Source of the DNA: Hydractinia symbiolongicarpus
Lineage: Eukaryota > Cnidaria > Hydrozoa > Anthoathecata > Hydractiniidae
Direction: 5' to 3'
NCBI RefSeq assembly: GCF_029227915.1
Contig: NC_079886.1
Span: forward strand, 10,313,501-10,377,500
DNA length: 64,000 nt
Each line of letters begins with the position of its first letter. The stretch's first letter is position 1. The translations under genes were made by a program, and so were the position numbers. Below the pieces are notes generated by a model that was not told the DNA's origin, did not search any database, and was given only the letters and a program-made list of their open reading frames with translations. Shown piece by piece: positions 36,303 through 47,300 of this stretch.

Positions 36303-37459
36303 GTTCTCCTAACGTAAGTAAAAGTTGACAAAGGAAGCATTACATGAAGTATTTCCTACCACTGTCCAATCTCTCTTCATTATAGATGGTAAACTTTACA
36401 TCAGGCTTTCTAGTTGTTGCGAAATCAAAGCAAATAGGAAGAAAAGAAGAACATGAAGCTAAAATTTAAAAAATCAGCTACCATGTTGAAACTATTCGAT
36501 TCAGAATTGCGCCAATGACCCTGAACTAAACGCCCGAAATAATGTTTTTTCGGTACCGGTCACTTTAAAAAGAAATTTGCAGACCAGATTATGAAAAGCA
36601 GATTATAACAACGTGATATCCAGTGAGAACGACATGCTCTAGCTCATGGACCCTTTAAGCCTTTGTGACGGAGCGGCCAACATTTTCGCTGCCATCAAAT
36701 TAATCTGAAAGCAAAATGCCCTGAGGACGAGATTGGAGAGTAATTATATTAAGTAATAATAACAATTATAATTTTTTTTTAAAAAAAACATGCAGATAAT
36801 ACCATCAGGTTTTTGTGTATTCAAATAAATCTATTCAACAAAAATAGAGTTTTTATTTCGTTTATGAGAGATTCAGATTGCGCAAAATTCAAAGTTTGTC
36901 CCCACCATTAATTATGTAGGTCATTTCTATACTGCACGCAATTTTGTCAAAGTTCACTTCAATGTTAACAGCGGACTTAGGACTCTTAGGTCATTTGGTT
37001 AAATCCTAATCTTGTGCATATTTTGCTATTTGACACAAATGTGCGAAAGAAGTTTTTCTTGCCTTGCAGAAATATTTTAAATCAAATAGAGCAGATCACC
37101 TATTAGTAAAGAAGTGAGGTCGGCATCTTTTGGGATATAAAGAATTTATTTAGATTACACAGCCCGCTGCATAAACGTAGAACGCCAGTAAGTAATCAGG
37201 ACTGCCGAGGGTAGTTGTTAGTTAAAAAGAAGAAATTTAATAGTGGTATATATGGCGAAATTGGCGGAATTTAATTTGGCAGAACACAAAGAATGTTTTC
37301 CCAAAAATTCTTTTCACCAAAACACGGCATTACAATCTCGCCGAGCATGCCGGAATTTAATTTCGTGCATCTTATATTGAATCCGTGCCACGAATTCACA
37401 AAAATTTTGAGCTATCGGTGCCTCAAGTTAAGTCGGAGAGCTGCTATTGTTGGTTTTTT
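36303..37459. other. Intergenic, no gene seen
   Basis: No convincing gene. It leads into the possible SAP-like exon at 37460. Confidence 0.35.
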
Positions 37460-37605
37460 ATGGCTAGTAATTCAAGTTGTGAACCAGTTTTACGTAGCAA
37501 GCTTACGTTAAATGATTTCAAGCTATGGAGTCGTTTGGCACTCACAAAATTTCTCTCCATACGAAAAAAACAAGTTGTTGGAAGTAACAAAGAACTTGCA
37601 GCCAG
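37460..37605 (+). CDS. Possible first coding exon with SAP-like motif (orphan)
   Basis: An ATG at 37460 opens 48 codons ending at an AG|GTACAA donor in phase 2. The peptide contains LTLNDFKLWSRLALTKFLS then RKKQVVGSNKELAAR, which resembles a SAP-type helix-turn-helix (L-V-LK-FL-R-G-K-ELV-R). SAP-like N-termini are common in transposon-derived proteins. I found no partner exon, and the THAP fragment nearby is on the other strand. It may be a gene fragment or chance. Confidence 0.3.
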
Positions 37606-38222
37606 GTACAAAGAACAAACTACCACTACTAATACATGGATAATTTTAGTGGGTTAAATATGAAGCAAGGAGATCGATGATATATTGTAAAGTTGTGTTG
37701 TATGTCTCGATTTGTTTACAGACTGTTCGGTACTTTATTCAAAAATAATCCCGTAGGAAAATAAAAATTTAATTGTATGCCTATATATCATGGTTTACGT
37801 TTTTTTCCCCGTATTCGGATCCAACGTTTGACACAAGTGAGAAGCCAGAGTGAGCTCTTAAAAACGTATCAGAAGATTTTATTCAATTTTCAACCTTTTT
37901 TCAATCACACGTTCAAGTTTTTACACGCTGTTTATTTTGCTGTTGCATATGTTTATATAATTTATTACGTTTGAATCTCAATTTATAAATTTAATTACAA
38001 CATCCGCAGCAAAATTTGTGTTTAACTCGTGCGTAAGGTTCTAGGTACCCGTGAAACCTAACAATATATATAACTATATTTTGAAAATTGATGTCATCAG
38101 AATTTTTGTTGACAGTATTATTTATTTTTTTTGTATGGTAGTTTATTTTTCATATCTTTGATACTTAATATGTTAGGTTGAATATGAGTTGAAGTAAAAA
38201 GTTTATTATTTATAAAAGATGA

Positions 38223-39149
38223 TTATTTATTGTTGAATGTTGTGGTGTAACCATACTTATTGTTGAATGTTGTGGTGTAACCATACTTGTTGTTGAATGT
38301 TGTGGTGTAACCATACTTATTGTTGAATGTTGTGGTGTAACCATACTTGTTGTTGAATGTTGTGGTGTAACCATACTTGTTGTTGAATGTTGTAGTGTAA
38401 CCATACTTGTTGTTGAATGTTGTGGTGTAACCATACTTGTTGTTGAATGTTGTGGTGTAACCATACTTGTTGTTGAATGTTGTGGTGTAACCATACTTGT
38501 TGTTGAATGTTGTGGTGTAACCATACTTGTTGTTGAATGTTGTGGTGTAACCATACTTGTTGTTGAATGTTGTGGTGTAACCATACTTGTTGTTGAATGT
38601 TGTGGTGTAACCATACTTGTTGTTGAATGTTGTGGTGTAACCATACTTGTTGTTGAATGTTGTGGTGTAACCATACTTGTTGTTGAATGTTGTGGTGTAA
38701 CCATACTTGTTGTTGAATGTTGTGGTGTAACCATACTTGTTGTTGAATGTTGTGGTGTAACCATACTTGTTGTTGAATGTTGTGGTGTAACCATACTTAT
38801 TGTTGAATGTTGTGGTGTAACCATACTTGTTGTTGAATGTTTTGCTTTTTGTTGATGGAGTGTGGATAGATATAACAGGATTTCCTTCCACACAGAAAAC
38901 AATAGGTGCAACAACATTTGAAGATAAATTAGATTTGTCTGCAAATAAATCCTCTGAAGAATATGTAATAGTTCTTCTCGACGAATGAGCAGAAATATTT
39001 TTAATTCTTAAAGAAGCATTATATTCAAGATTTTGTGTGGGCAAAGGGTTTTTTAAGGAGGATTCGTCATCTACAAAATGTTCAGAACAAACTCTGCTAT
39101 GCGCATTGGGAGTCCAGGGTTTACCCTTAGCATCCACACGATTAAAAGT
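38223..39149 (-). pseudogene. THAP-domain fragment fused to a 30-bp-repeat tail
   Basis: The THAP domain is a C2CH zinc finger that binds DNA. Only its second half is here: NRVDAKGKPWTPNAHSRVCSEHF, containing the W, P and C-x2-H signature residues. It begins after a good acceptor (GGATTAG) at 39150, so the first half (C-x-C and the AVPTY region) should be on an upstream exon that I cannot find. About 85 further residues, Ser-rich and low in recognisable motifs, lead into some 20 copies of a ten-residue repeat TFNNKYGYTT, and a stop follows at the end of the array. THAP proteins occur as host factors and as transposon parts. With half the domain missing I treat it as partial or broken, but a distant 5' exon cannot be excluded. 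Confidence 0.62.
38230..38845. repeat. 30-bp minisatellite, about 20.5 copies
   Basis: Almost identical 30-bp units (plus strand: ccatacttgttgttgaatg plus ttgtggtgtaa). Most differences are a single a/g at one position (cttAttg or cttGttg), found in the outer copies, and one copy has gtagtg. The unit length is a multiple of three, so frames stay open across the whole array: on the minus strand one reads TTFNNKYGYT and another reads QHSTTSMVTP. Confidence 0.97.
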
Positions 39150-40239
39150 CTAATCCATTTATCACATCGAACAGGATCTTTCTTTACAGTGGGAATGGGT
39201 ATAATTTAAATGGAGGGTCACAAAAACAATTTTTATGAATAATGCCATCGTGGATCATACAATTAATTATTTTTCATTTTTCAAGCTTTCTGGAACCATT
39301 CTTAAAGTCTTTTACGGCGCAAAAATAAGAAGTCTCTTGAAAACAAAAGAAATCTCTTTGATCAGATCAAAAATGAAACATAAACAGTCCGCAACCAAGA
39401 ACAGCAGCTGCTAATAACAAAACAGTTTAATTTTTTCGTGTGCACCTTACATGCACCCAATTTAAAACACACGAAATTTAAACAGCGGGAAGTGTAAAAG
39501 TGTGTATTTTATTTTTAATAAATGACACGGAGAGCGACCAGATCGTTCTCACCCCCAGAGCTTTTTGAGATTAAAACATCGAAAGTAGTTTTGAGTTAAT
39601 CTCAAAGAGCTCTTTGGTCGAGAATGCGACCACATGTAAAAAAGAGACAGCAGGCACTGGGAACAAAAATATATACCTTCAATACTTTCAATTCCAAGTT
39701 TAGGAAATATGCACACTATTTCAAAACATGGGTAATAAGTTTTTCAGGTTTAAATTTAACGCTAAACTTTTAGAAAATTTGAACAACGCCATATTTACAA
39801 ATACACGCATGGACGAAAATACAATCTGTAAGGTAGATGTAAGGTACATTGTGATGTTGTAAATTCATTACAGTTAAGAGAAATTATGTTAGGTTTTTTT
39901 GGCATTACTTGATACCACCCTTGCGATATTATTTGTAAAACTTGTAGAGAGTGTCAGTTGACGTGGAAGAATAGAACGCCATGAGCAGCGTGGGTGCAAA
40001 AAATGCTGAATAAAAATAACGTGTTTTTAACTACGCACGACGCGTCTATTTCCGTCAGCTTTCATTGTTGCTTATACAGTTGGTTCGTTTCCATTCGATT
40101 GCATTTTCGTAGAATTACTCTCAAAATGGCCCAAATTGTCTCAAAAAAACTGTTGTAATGTGTTCGGGTAGAGTAAAACAGGAAATCCCTCTTCGAATTT
40201 CACGTTCAATGACTTGCTAAATAATAAGAGCTATAGAAA

Positions 40240-40440
40240 GGTCTGTTCTAGGGTATTATAATGAAAATTTACAAAGCCCATCCGATAAAGAGAGGTGCTA
40301 TAAAGTGTCCGTTACATAGAAGTCTGGTTTATAAGAGTTTTACCATATCTATGGTTTGACCGTCATTTTATCCGTTCCTGAAAAAAGCGTCTGTTATAGA
40401 AAATTTCCGCTATAAAAGATGTCTGCTACCCAAGGTGGTT
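40240..40440. repeat. Repeat-like segment with gtccgttat/ctataa phrases
   Basis: Several degenerate copies of phrases such as gctataaagtgtccgtta, gtctgttataga and ccgctataaaagatgtctg. The internal similarity suggests an old dispersed repeat, but its ends are not clear. Confidence 0.3.
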
Positions 40441-41439
40441 TTATTGTATCTCCAACTTGCAGAAAAAAAACTTCACAAATAAAGATACTGGAAGAAAAAA
40501 AGATTCAAAATCTTGTAAAGCGATGGAGTGATGCTCTACGGGTGTTTCAACTTCTGAAATTTGTGTAATGCAGCATGAAATACACAAAATTAAAATATGA
40601 TTGGGAACGAGCTGTGGAGAAAAAGAAATTGTGTCACACTTAACCATAGTTAGTGTTATAAATTATTTTTCAGACGATAGATAAAATACGATTGAAGATA
40701 TGAACTTCTATCTACGACGATAAAGAAACACACGTTTCCTGAATAACATATTTTGTAACGTTTTAAAATATTGGTGTTTTGACTATAAGATTATATTCAG
40801 CATCATTGAATTGGCGTGTATAAATTTTTAACTAAATCCGCCATGTAAAATGCTTTTTTGGTGGTGTTAATGTTACGGTTGACTTGTACTTATAAGCCCC
40901 GGTTTTAAGCAGCAGGATCGATTAGCACAAAAAAAACTGTTTTAATAGGTTTTTGTTTGTTTTTTTATTTTTATTTTTCGGCAAAAGAAATTTACTCACA
41001 ACTATTTTAAAAAGTTCTACATACACTTAAGTATAAGCATAAATTTGTAAATATTTATATATGTATCATTTTTAATTTTTTTTGTAGATGGAATGCTTTT
41101 TATCTCATCATTTAGAAGCATTCTCCAGAGTTTTGGGTATCGGTTTGATATTTAATATTTTGTTACATTAGATATGATTTTTGGCCGAACAAAATTGTTA
41201 CCTGAAAATCTAGTTGGATATTGACGTTGAACTTTCTTAAATAATGTGATGAATATATTTGGTGCTATTAAATTTTCAATCTTATACATAAAATAGGGAC
41301 TTGAAAAATGTTTAGCTGACATACATTAAGAATACCCAGTTCTTTTAGCAATGGTCTAGAATGGGAACATTTGTTCTCTTGTAACATCATCCTATTGGCA
41401 TGTTTTTTTGCCGAATGTGCAGTTTTTTTAATCTTTTCA

Positions 41440-41616
41440 GTAATAGCCGTCGTCGTCTGTCTGTATGTCCGCGAAAGCCGTGTCTCGTAACGGAAACACG
41501 AAATTTTCAAAATGCGCATCAATACCAAATGCGATATATTTCTGTCCACTTTGTTGCAACGGGTTAATTTAAAAGACGGGCGACCCTGTGGATTTTTCCA
41601 CGGGCTTAACGACTAG
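41440..41616 (+). mobile_element. Helitron-like non-autonomous element, copy 2
   Basis: Contains CGTCTGTCTGTATGTC, a GACGGGCGACC block, a hairpin CCTGTGGATTTTTCCACGG and then CTAG|T at 41613-41616. The 5' end is degenerate. Confidence 0.5.
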
Positions 41617-43499
41617 TCTTGTTATATTAGTGTTACCCCATGCAACGCTTGCATAATTTAAATAGCAGTGTATAAAGGAAAAGTATATCTTCTTAAGCAG
41701 TTTGCTGTACAAGTCTAAAGATTTCAAATTTTATCAAGTTTCAGGTAAAGATTTTAAAAATCACATTCTTTCAGATTATTCATTTGCATCAAAAAGAAAA
41801 CTAACTCTGGAAACTTACACTGTTCTCACTGGACATTGTTTTCCCAACACGAGTACATACGCGTTCTGGTCCGTCTTTTCAACCGGAATAACTTTTTTCC
41901 TTCGAAGGGAAATATTTTACCGGAATCGACCATTTCATGAGCTATCGAAACCGAAAAGGGTCGAGTGTCTACAGGGACTAGGTATGGTTATCACAAATTT
42001 GTGTTGATTTGTCTTTTCGTTAAAAGTTAATTATTTTGCTTACCTGTTATATAATTTCTCATTCACTGTAGCTAACTTTAAATTAACAATTTTTTAAAAT
42101 TCCTGAAACCGTCACCAGGGCAGTAGCTAGCTGTTTTTAGAATACCAACACAAAAACTAAACTGCATGGCAAATATTATATACTTTTTTTGCTTGCATTT
42201 TTAGCAAATAGTTAAAGTAATAATAACCTTTAATATTCAATTTGACAATAGTTAAAATCTTCATGCTTTTTTTCACACAACGCTTGTTCTACAAACATAC
42301 CAAATTTCAAAACACATGAAAAAGAGGTGTTATGTGTTCATGTTTTTACATATAAAGTGAATTTTCAAGTGAGTGATGTCATTTATAATATGGTAAGTTC
42401 AACTAGAACTGCATGTACCATGCCCCATTACTTAACAGATCAGATATTTTTACCTGATCGAGTAACACTTCCTAATTGGGTAAAAGTGTTCTACTGCTCT
42501 AAGGGAAATTCATCGTTGGCTAAGTTGGATGCCATGTTTCCTGGTTGGCTATAGTTTGCTTGTTGGCATATGGGCTAAATGACTATATAAGTTAGCTTGT
42601 TGGTAAAAACTGTGAAGTTATTCTAAAGTTGCTTCCTATAAACAAATTTGATTTTTGCCTAGAGTACGTAGACAAATGATTTTGGATTTTTTATTAGTAT
42701 ATGGCCGATTGATATTTGACTCCCCTCCTCCCCTCTGGCAATTATATAGTAAAATTTTATGAACAGTGAAAAATCCTTGAGCTCTGTACAATAGTTTTTT
42801 CAAACAATTAAATGTCTGATTTTTTAACTGAAAAAGGGCAGGAAAATTGTGGACATCCTGAGGTAAAGCAAGTGATTGCATCATTCAACAGCATGGGATC
42901 AGTTATAAAAAAGTAGAAACAAAGTTTATATTTTTTAATTGCGAAAAAAAAATTTCTCATTAAAAAATGTAACTAGCACTCAACAAGTTATTATTCTCCC
43001 ACTTAAAATAACAAAAAAAAAACAAAAGTTATTTTGATAAAAAAGTTTAGTGTTCTTTAAATGGTTTTTGCAAAGTCTTATAAGAAAATCTAAATTTGAG
43101 TGCAAAATATTTTAGTTTAGTTAATTTAATAGTTTAGTTAACAATATTTAAAGTCTTTCGCCGCATTAAAAGTATTTATTTAAAATTCATGACGGAGGAG
43201 GGTGTTATGACAAGCGTATATTACCCTGGTCTTTATTATTTTTCTTAAATGGTATTGACTAAAAGTCTTGCAGTATTAGATTTTAGCAAGCGTAATTTTA
43301 AACATTTATAATATCAAAACAAAGGGTGTTATGACAATAAAACTTTTTTGCTTGTATTATTATTTTTTTGTTTTCCTTAAAATGAGGATCAGTTGGACCC
43401 GTAGAGCAACTAATTAAGTTGGAGCCGTCTGAAAAAGAAAGAAGCTTATGACCATGAAAATATTTATCTTCATCTGTGAAAAAAAACAACCCATTTTTG

Positions 43500-43837
43500 G
43501 GGAAGTGAGGGAAAAGTTAGGGAATTTTTTGTCTAAAATTAAATACGTTGATGTGGTCACTGTTGAAGCTCTTCTTAATAATTGTTTTGATAAGTACTGA
43601 CAAGTTCTGTTACTCATTCAGTAGAAGTAACATACTCTTAAGCAATTTTATGTAGTATATATGGATTAAAGCTCTTGTAAGTTATGTGACAAATACGGTT
43701 TAAACGGTTTTAGTTAATTTGTTTTTCTGTTTGGCTGTAGAATTTCTTAAAAAAAGTCAGGGAAACTTAGGGAATTTGACCTCAAAAAGTCAGGAAAGTC
43801 AGGAAATTTGATACCATATTTTCAGTGGAAACCCTGT
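43500..43837. mobile_element. Truncated CAGGGTTTCCAC-type repeat
   Basis: Ends in CAGTGGAAACCCTG, one terminal repeat of the kind seen in the 32.9-kb element with small changes. It is preceded by 'gtcagggaaacttaggg' and 'aaaagtcaggaaagtcagg' phrases. I see no matching left terminus, so the left boundary is a guess. Confidence 0.35.
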
Positions 43838-44308
43838 CTAGACAACATTGCAAATTGTGCTTGATGTGCATGATACTCGGTCCACGATGTTAGGTATCTT
43901 CATTCCAGTACAGTAAAAAGAACAGAGGGTGTAGTCCTTATGAGTCTAAATAAGTGTTATCCGGTTAGGCCAAGTTCCAGTAATGGAAATTGTTTCTATT
44001 TCTGGAAATTTTCTTGGTTTAGAAAAAATACTTGTTCTAAATGGAGAATTTTTTCCTGATTGAAATTTAAACACTATTAAAAAAGTGTTTTTTCATACTC
44101 ATATTGTCAGTGAAAAATTTCCCTTATGGTGTTTAGTAAAGATTTGTTTCAAATAATATAAGAACATGCCTGTTTCTTATCATGTGAAACTCGAGAAAAG
44201 TGTTCCTACATGACTACAAGTATCATAATTGCATGACGTAATGGTGATATATAGATGCAATATCCTAAAAAATTCTTGAATGTTTTTTAGTCCACTTCTA
44301 TCAACAAC

Positions 44309-47300
44309 ATGCCATCAGAAGCAGCCAAAAAACGAAAGGAGAAAAAGAAAAACCAAACACGTGGTAAACCGGCTGCAAAAAGTTCAGCAGAAAGCACTTC
44401 TAATGGAGTAAATGAAGTCACAAATGGAGTTGAGAATGGTTCGTTTGCAAGCAAGTTAGAGAAATTGAAGATATCGAACCTTTCAGTAACAGGGGTGTTA
44501 CTTTCACATCCAGAATCAAGAGATTTGCATTTGGGGCAAATATCTTTGCGATTTCATGGAGCTGAACTTTTGACTGATGCTAAAATTGAGCTTAATTGTG
44601 GTAGAAGATATGGATTACTAGGTCCTAATGGTTGTGGTAAGTATTCAATTTGGGGTAGGGGGTGAATCAGCCCCCTTCAAAGCTTGAGTAGGGTTAAGGG
44701 TGGTTGCAGACTTTCTAATTCGTGACATTACTCAGCATTTACCGACGTATAAAACAACATATTTTTAAAGCATAATATTGTCAGTAATTATTTGACATGA
44801 AAAAAATCAAAAAAAAATAGAAGTCTCTAAGACTTTGTGTGATTACACATACGTAAAAAAAACTAGAGATATTACAACGAAAAAAAATAATTGTTTATCA
44901 ATTTTATTGTTGTTCAGAGTATAGCTTGTTTATTGTTCAGAGTATAGCTTGGTTAGCTCCTATGGCAACAAACCCTTAGCGACAAATAAATTAACATTTT
45001 TTTTCCGCTGCTTATACATCATTAAAACAGTTTGTCACTACTTGTGGATAAAGTAAGTTCAGAGCCAAAAGGCCTATGGACAAGCTTAGCATACTAGTTG
45101 AAACTAGTTGCATATTTTCATACCTGAACATTCTTAATACGAACCCTATTCGGGCCAGGGGGGGGGGCCTGACGGTTTTTTTATAAATAACTCCTTATTG
45201 CTATGTTATATGGCTATGAATCTTTTGACTTTTAATATTTATCTATTAGACAGCTGCATTTTTAGGTCCCATACCTTTCAGAGGCTTCGACCTTAAAATC
45301 TCTATGAAGTCCTTATAACGGGTAATTTAATAACTCCTGTTAGGATTACCCTTAGAACTTGAAACTTGCAACGCAACTTTGTTTTATTAAGAAGAATCAT
45401 TTTGCATAATTTGGACACATGATTAATCCGATTTCTCGATTTTGTCGGATTTTACCCGAAAATCGGAAAAAACCTGGGCAATTTTTAGCAATTTTTTATG
45501 CGATCCATGAAAAAATCAGAAAATATGTTAAATAACTTTTATTTAGCCTTCAGAAACTTCAAACAGAATGCAAAAATTCGATCTGGAACAAAAGTAATTA
45601 AATTGTAAGCAGATAGTGTCATTTTTAACAAATTTCAAGCTTCTGATGACGTCACAGAAAATGTGCTGATGCAAACAAAAATTTATTGCTGCTATTTTGT
45701 TCCTTTTATGCTCACTATAAGTGTGCCAAGTTTGATTCAACTTGAACAACCCCATGTAAAGTTATTAAGGGGGCGGATTTCCCCCCCCTGGTCATAATTT
45801 GTTCGAAAAACCCCGGACCCAATAGGGTTAAGACGAAACCAGCAACGTTGATGTTTCACTACATATTGGAAAAACATTATAAGAAAACAAACTTTAATTA
45901 GACAGTAATTTCTGTCTCTTAAAGTAGTGTTCTTTTCTATTAGTTTTTAACATTTTTGAATATATATAGCCATCTACCGAGTAACTTAGGCAACCTCGTC
46001 CCCAAGGATTGTTGGGAGAGGTTGGCAACACTCATTTGAGCAATATACCACCCAGGTTGATAGGCTATAGATCAGTAATTTTTACAACCTGTTTGTTGGA
46101 ATAAATTTTTTTCGTTTTGAAATAAAACAAGAAGCCCTGCGGCTTAAAGATTTCCGCCATTAGCAGTAATCTGAAAAAGTACTGAACTTTGAAGAGGACT
46201 AAACAAAATCATTGAATATTCTGAAATTTTAAAATTCAATTCTTGATTATTGTTGTAACTGTAAATCAATCAATTGTAAACTTTATTTCTCTATAAGAAC
46301 AATTTAAAAAAAAAATAAACCTAAAAATTTAGGAACAATAAAAACAAAATAAGGACAACGGCAAGACTGAAAATTTATCTATTTTCTCTTTTTTTCTGAA
46401 AAACAAGTTGGAAAATATGTGGCAGCAAATTTTTTTTGCATAATCAGTTACGAAATGTTATTTTCAGACTACATATTCTTATTCTTTCTTTTATAACACA
46501 CTTTACCTTTCACCAAAAATATTCAGCCTCAACAATTCCTCTAAATTAAAATTCATAAATAATTAATTAGTTCTGCTGAATATAGCTTTAGTCTACCTGC
46601 TTGTAAAATTGTACAGAAGGAAATGACATAATTATTAAAAGGAAACGTTAATAACATCAAAGATAGTGCATTATAAGACGAGCCTCATTGTGTGTAGCAT
46701 CACTGCACAAGCTTTAACTTTCGATAGCATATAAACTTTAAAATAAAGTATTTTTCATTGGATAATAAAACAATTTGTTGCACTGTTAGGATTCTTATTG
46801 GCTTAAAACTCTTTTCAGCCTCTTTCTCAGAAAAAAATCTGTCAAAACGAGGATTTAGGCTTGAGCCTGGATAAGTCTTTGCGTCTAGCCTAGGTCCGCT
46901 GTCTCTATCAATCTCACCCTTCTATCTCCTCAGGCGATTTTAAAGATTCCGCCCTCGCTGGCAGAAATCAAGAAAACATGCACACACTTGCTACTAATAT
47001 ATCATTTTTTTCGATTTATTGCTTAGACCGCTAGTATACTTTGTTGTGAAGGCAAATTAATTGTTTTTGGTTATGAAAGTCTTTAATTATAGCAAATGAA
47101 AGTCATTAATTTGAGTGGTACATAAACATGACGTAACAGGGTTGCATGCCACAAAAAAGACTGACGCTAGATTGAAATTTTTAACAAACAAGAAAATCGA
47201 AGCAGCTATCAAGGTAGCAAGAAAAACAAATATTTAAAAAACAATAAGTATCACCAAACAATATATCATTTAGAATTTCTCATGCAAATCTTTCAGGTTT

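Larger units (their letters stand above)
39150..44288. other. Intergenic, repeats only
   Basis: No gene recognised. Frames at 41702-42007 and 42327-42554 (plus) have no family features. It includes a Helitron-like copy, a low-confidence repeat at 40240-40440 and a truncated element near 43.5-43.8 kb, listed separately. The right end should hold the ABCF2 promoter. Confidence 0.4.

Noticed and set aside
38221-38845. CRISPR-like array of 30-bp direct repeats
   Set aside because: The units are contiguous with no spacers, and the locus is in an animal genome. It is a minisatellite.
38210-38944. 244-codon minus-strand frame reading QHSTTSMVTP repeats
   Set aside because: It is the array read in a second frame. 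The frame linked to the THAP sequence is the one with a recognisable domain.
41702-42007. 101-codon plus-strand frame
   Set aside because: Composition is plausible, but no domain or neighbouring exon was found.
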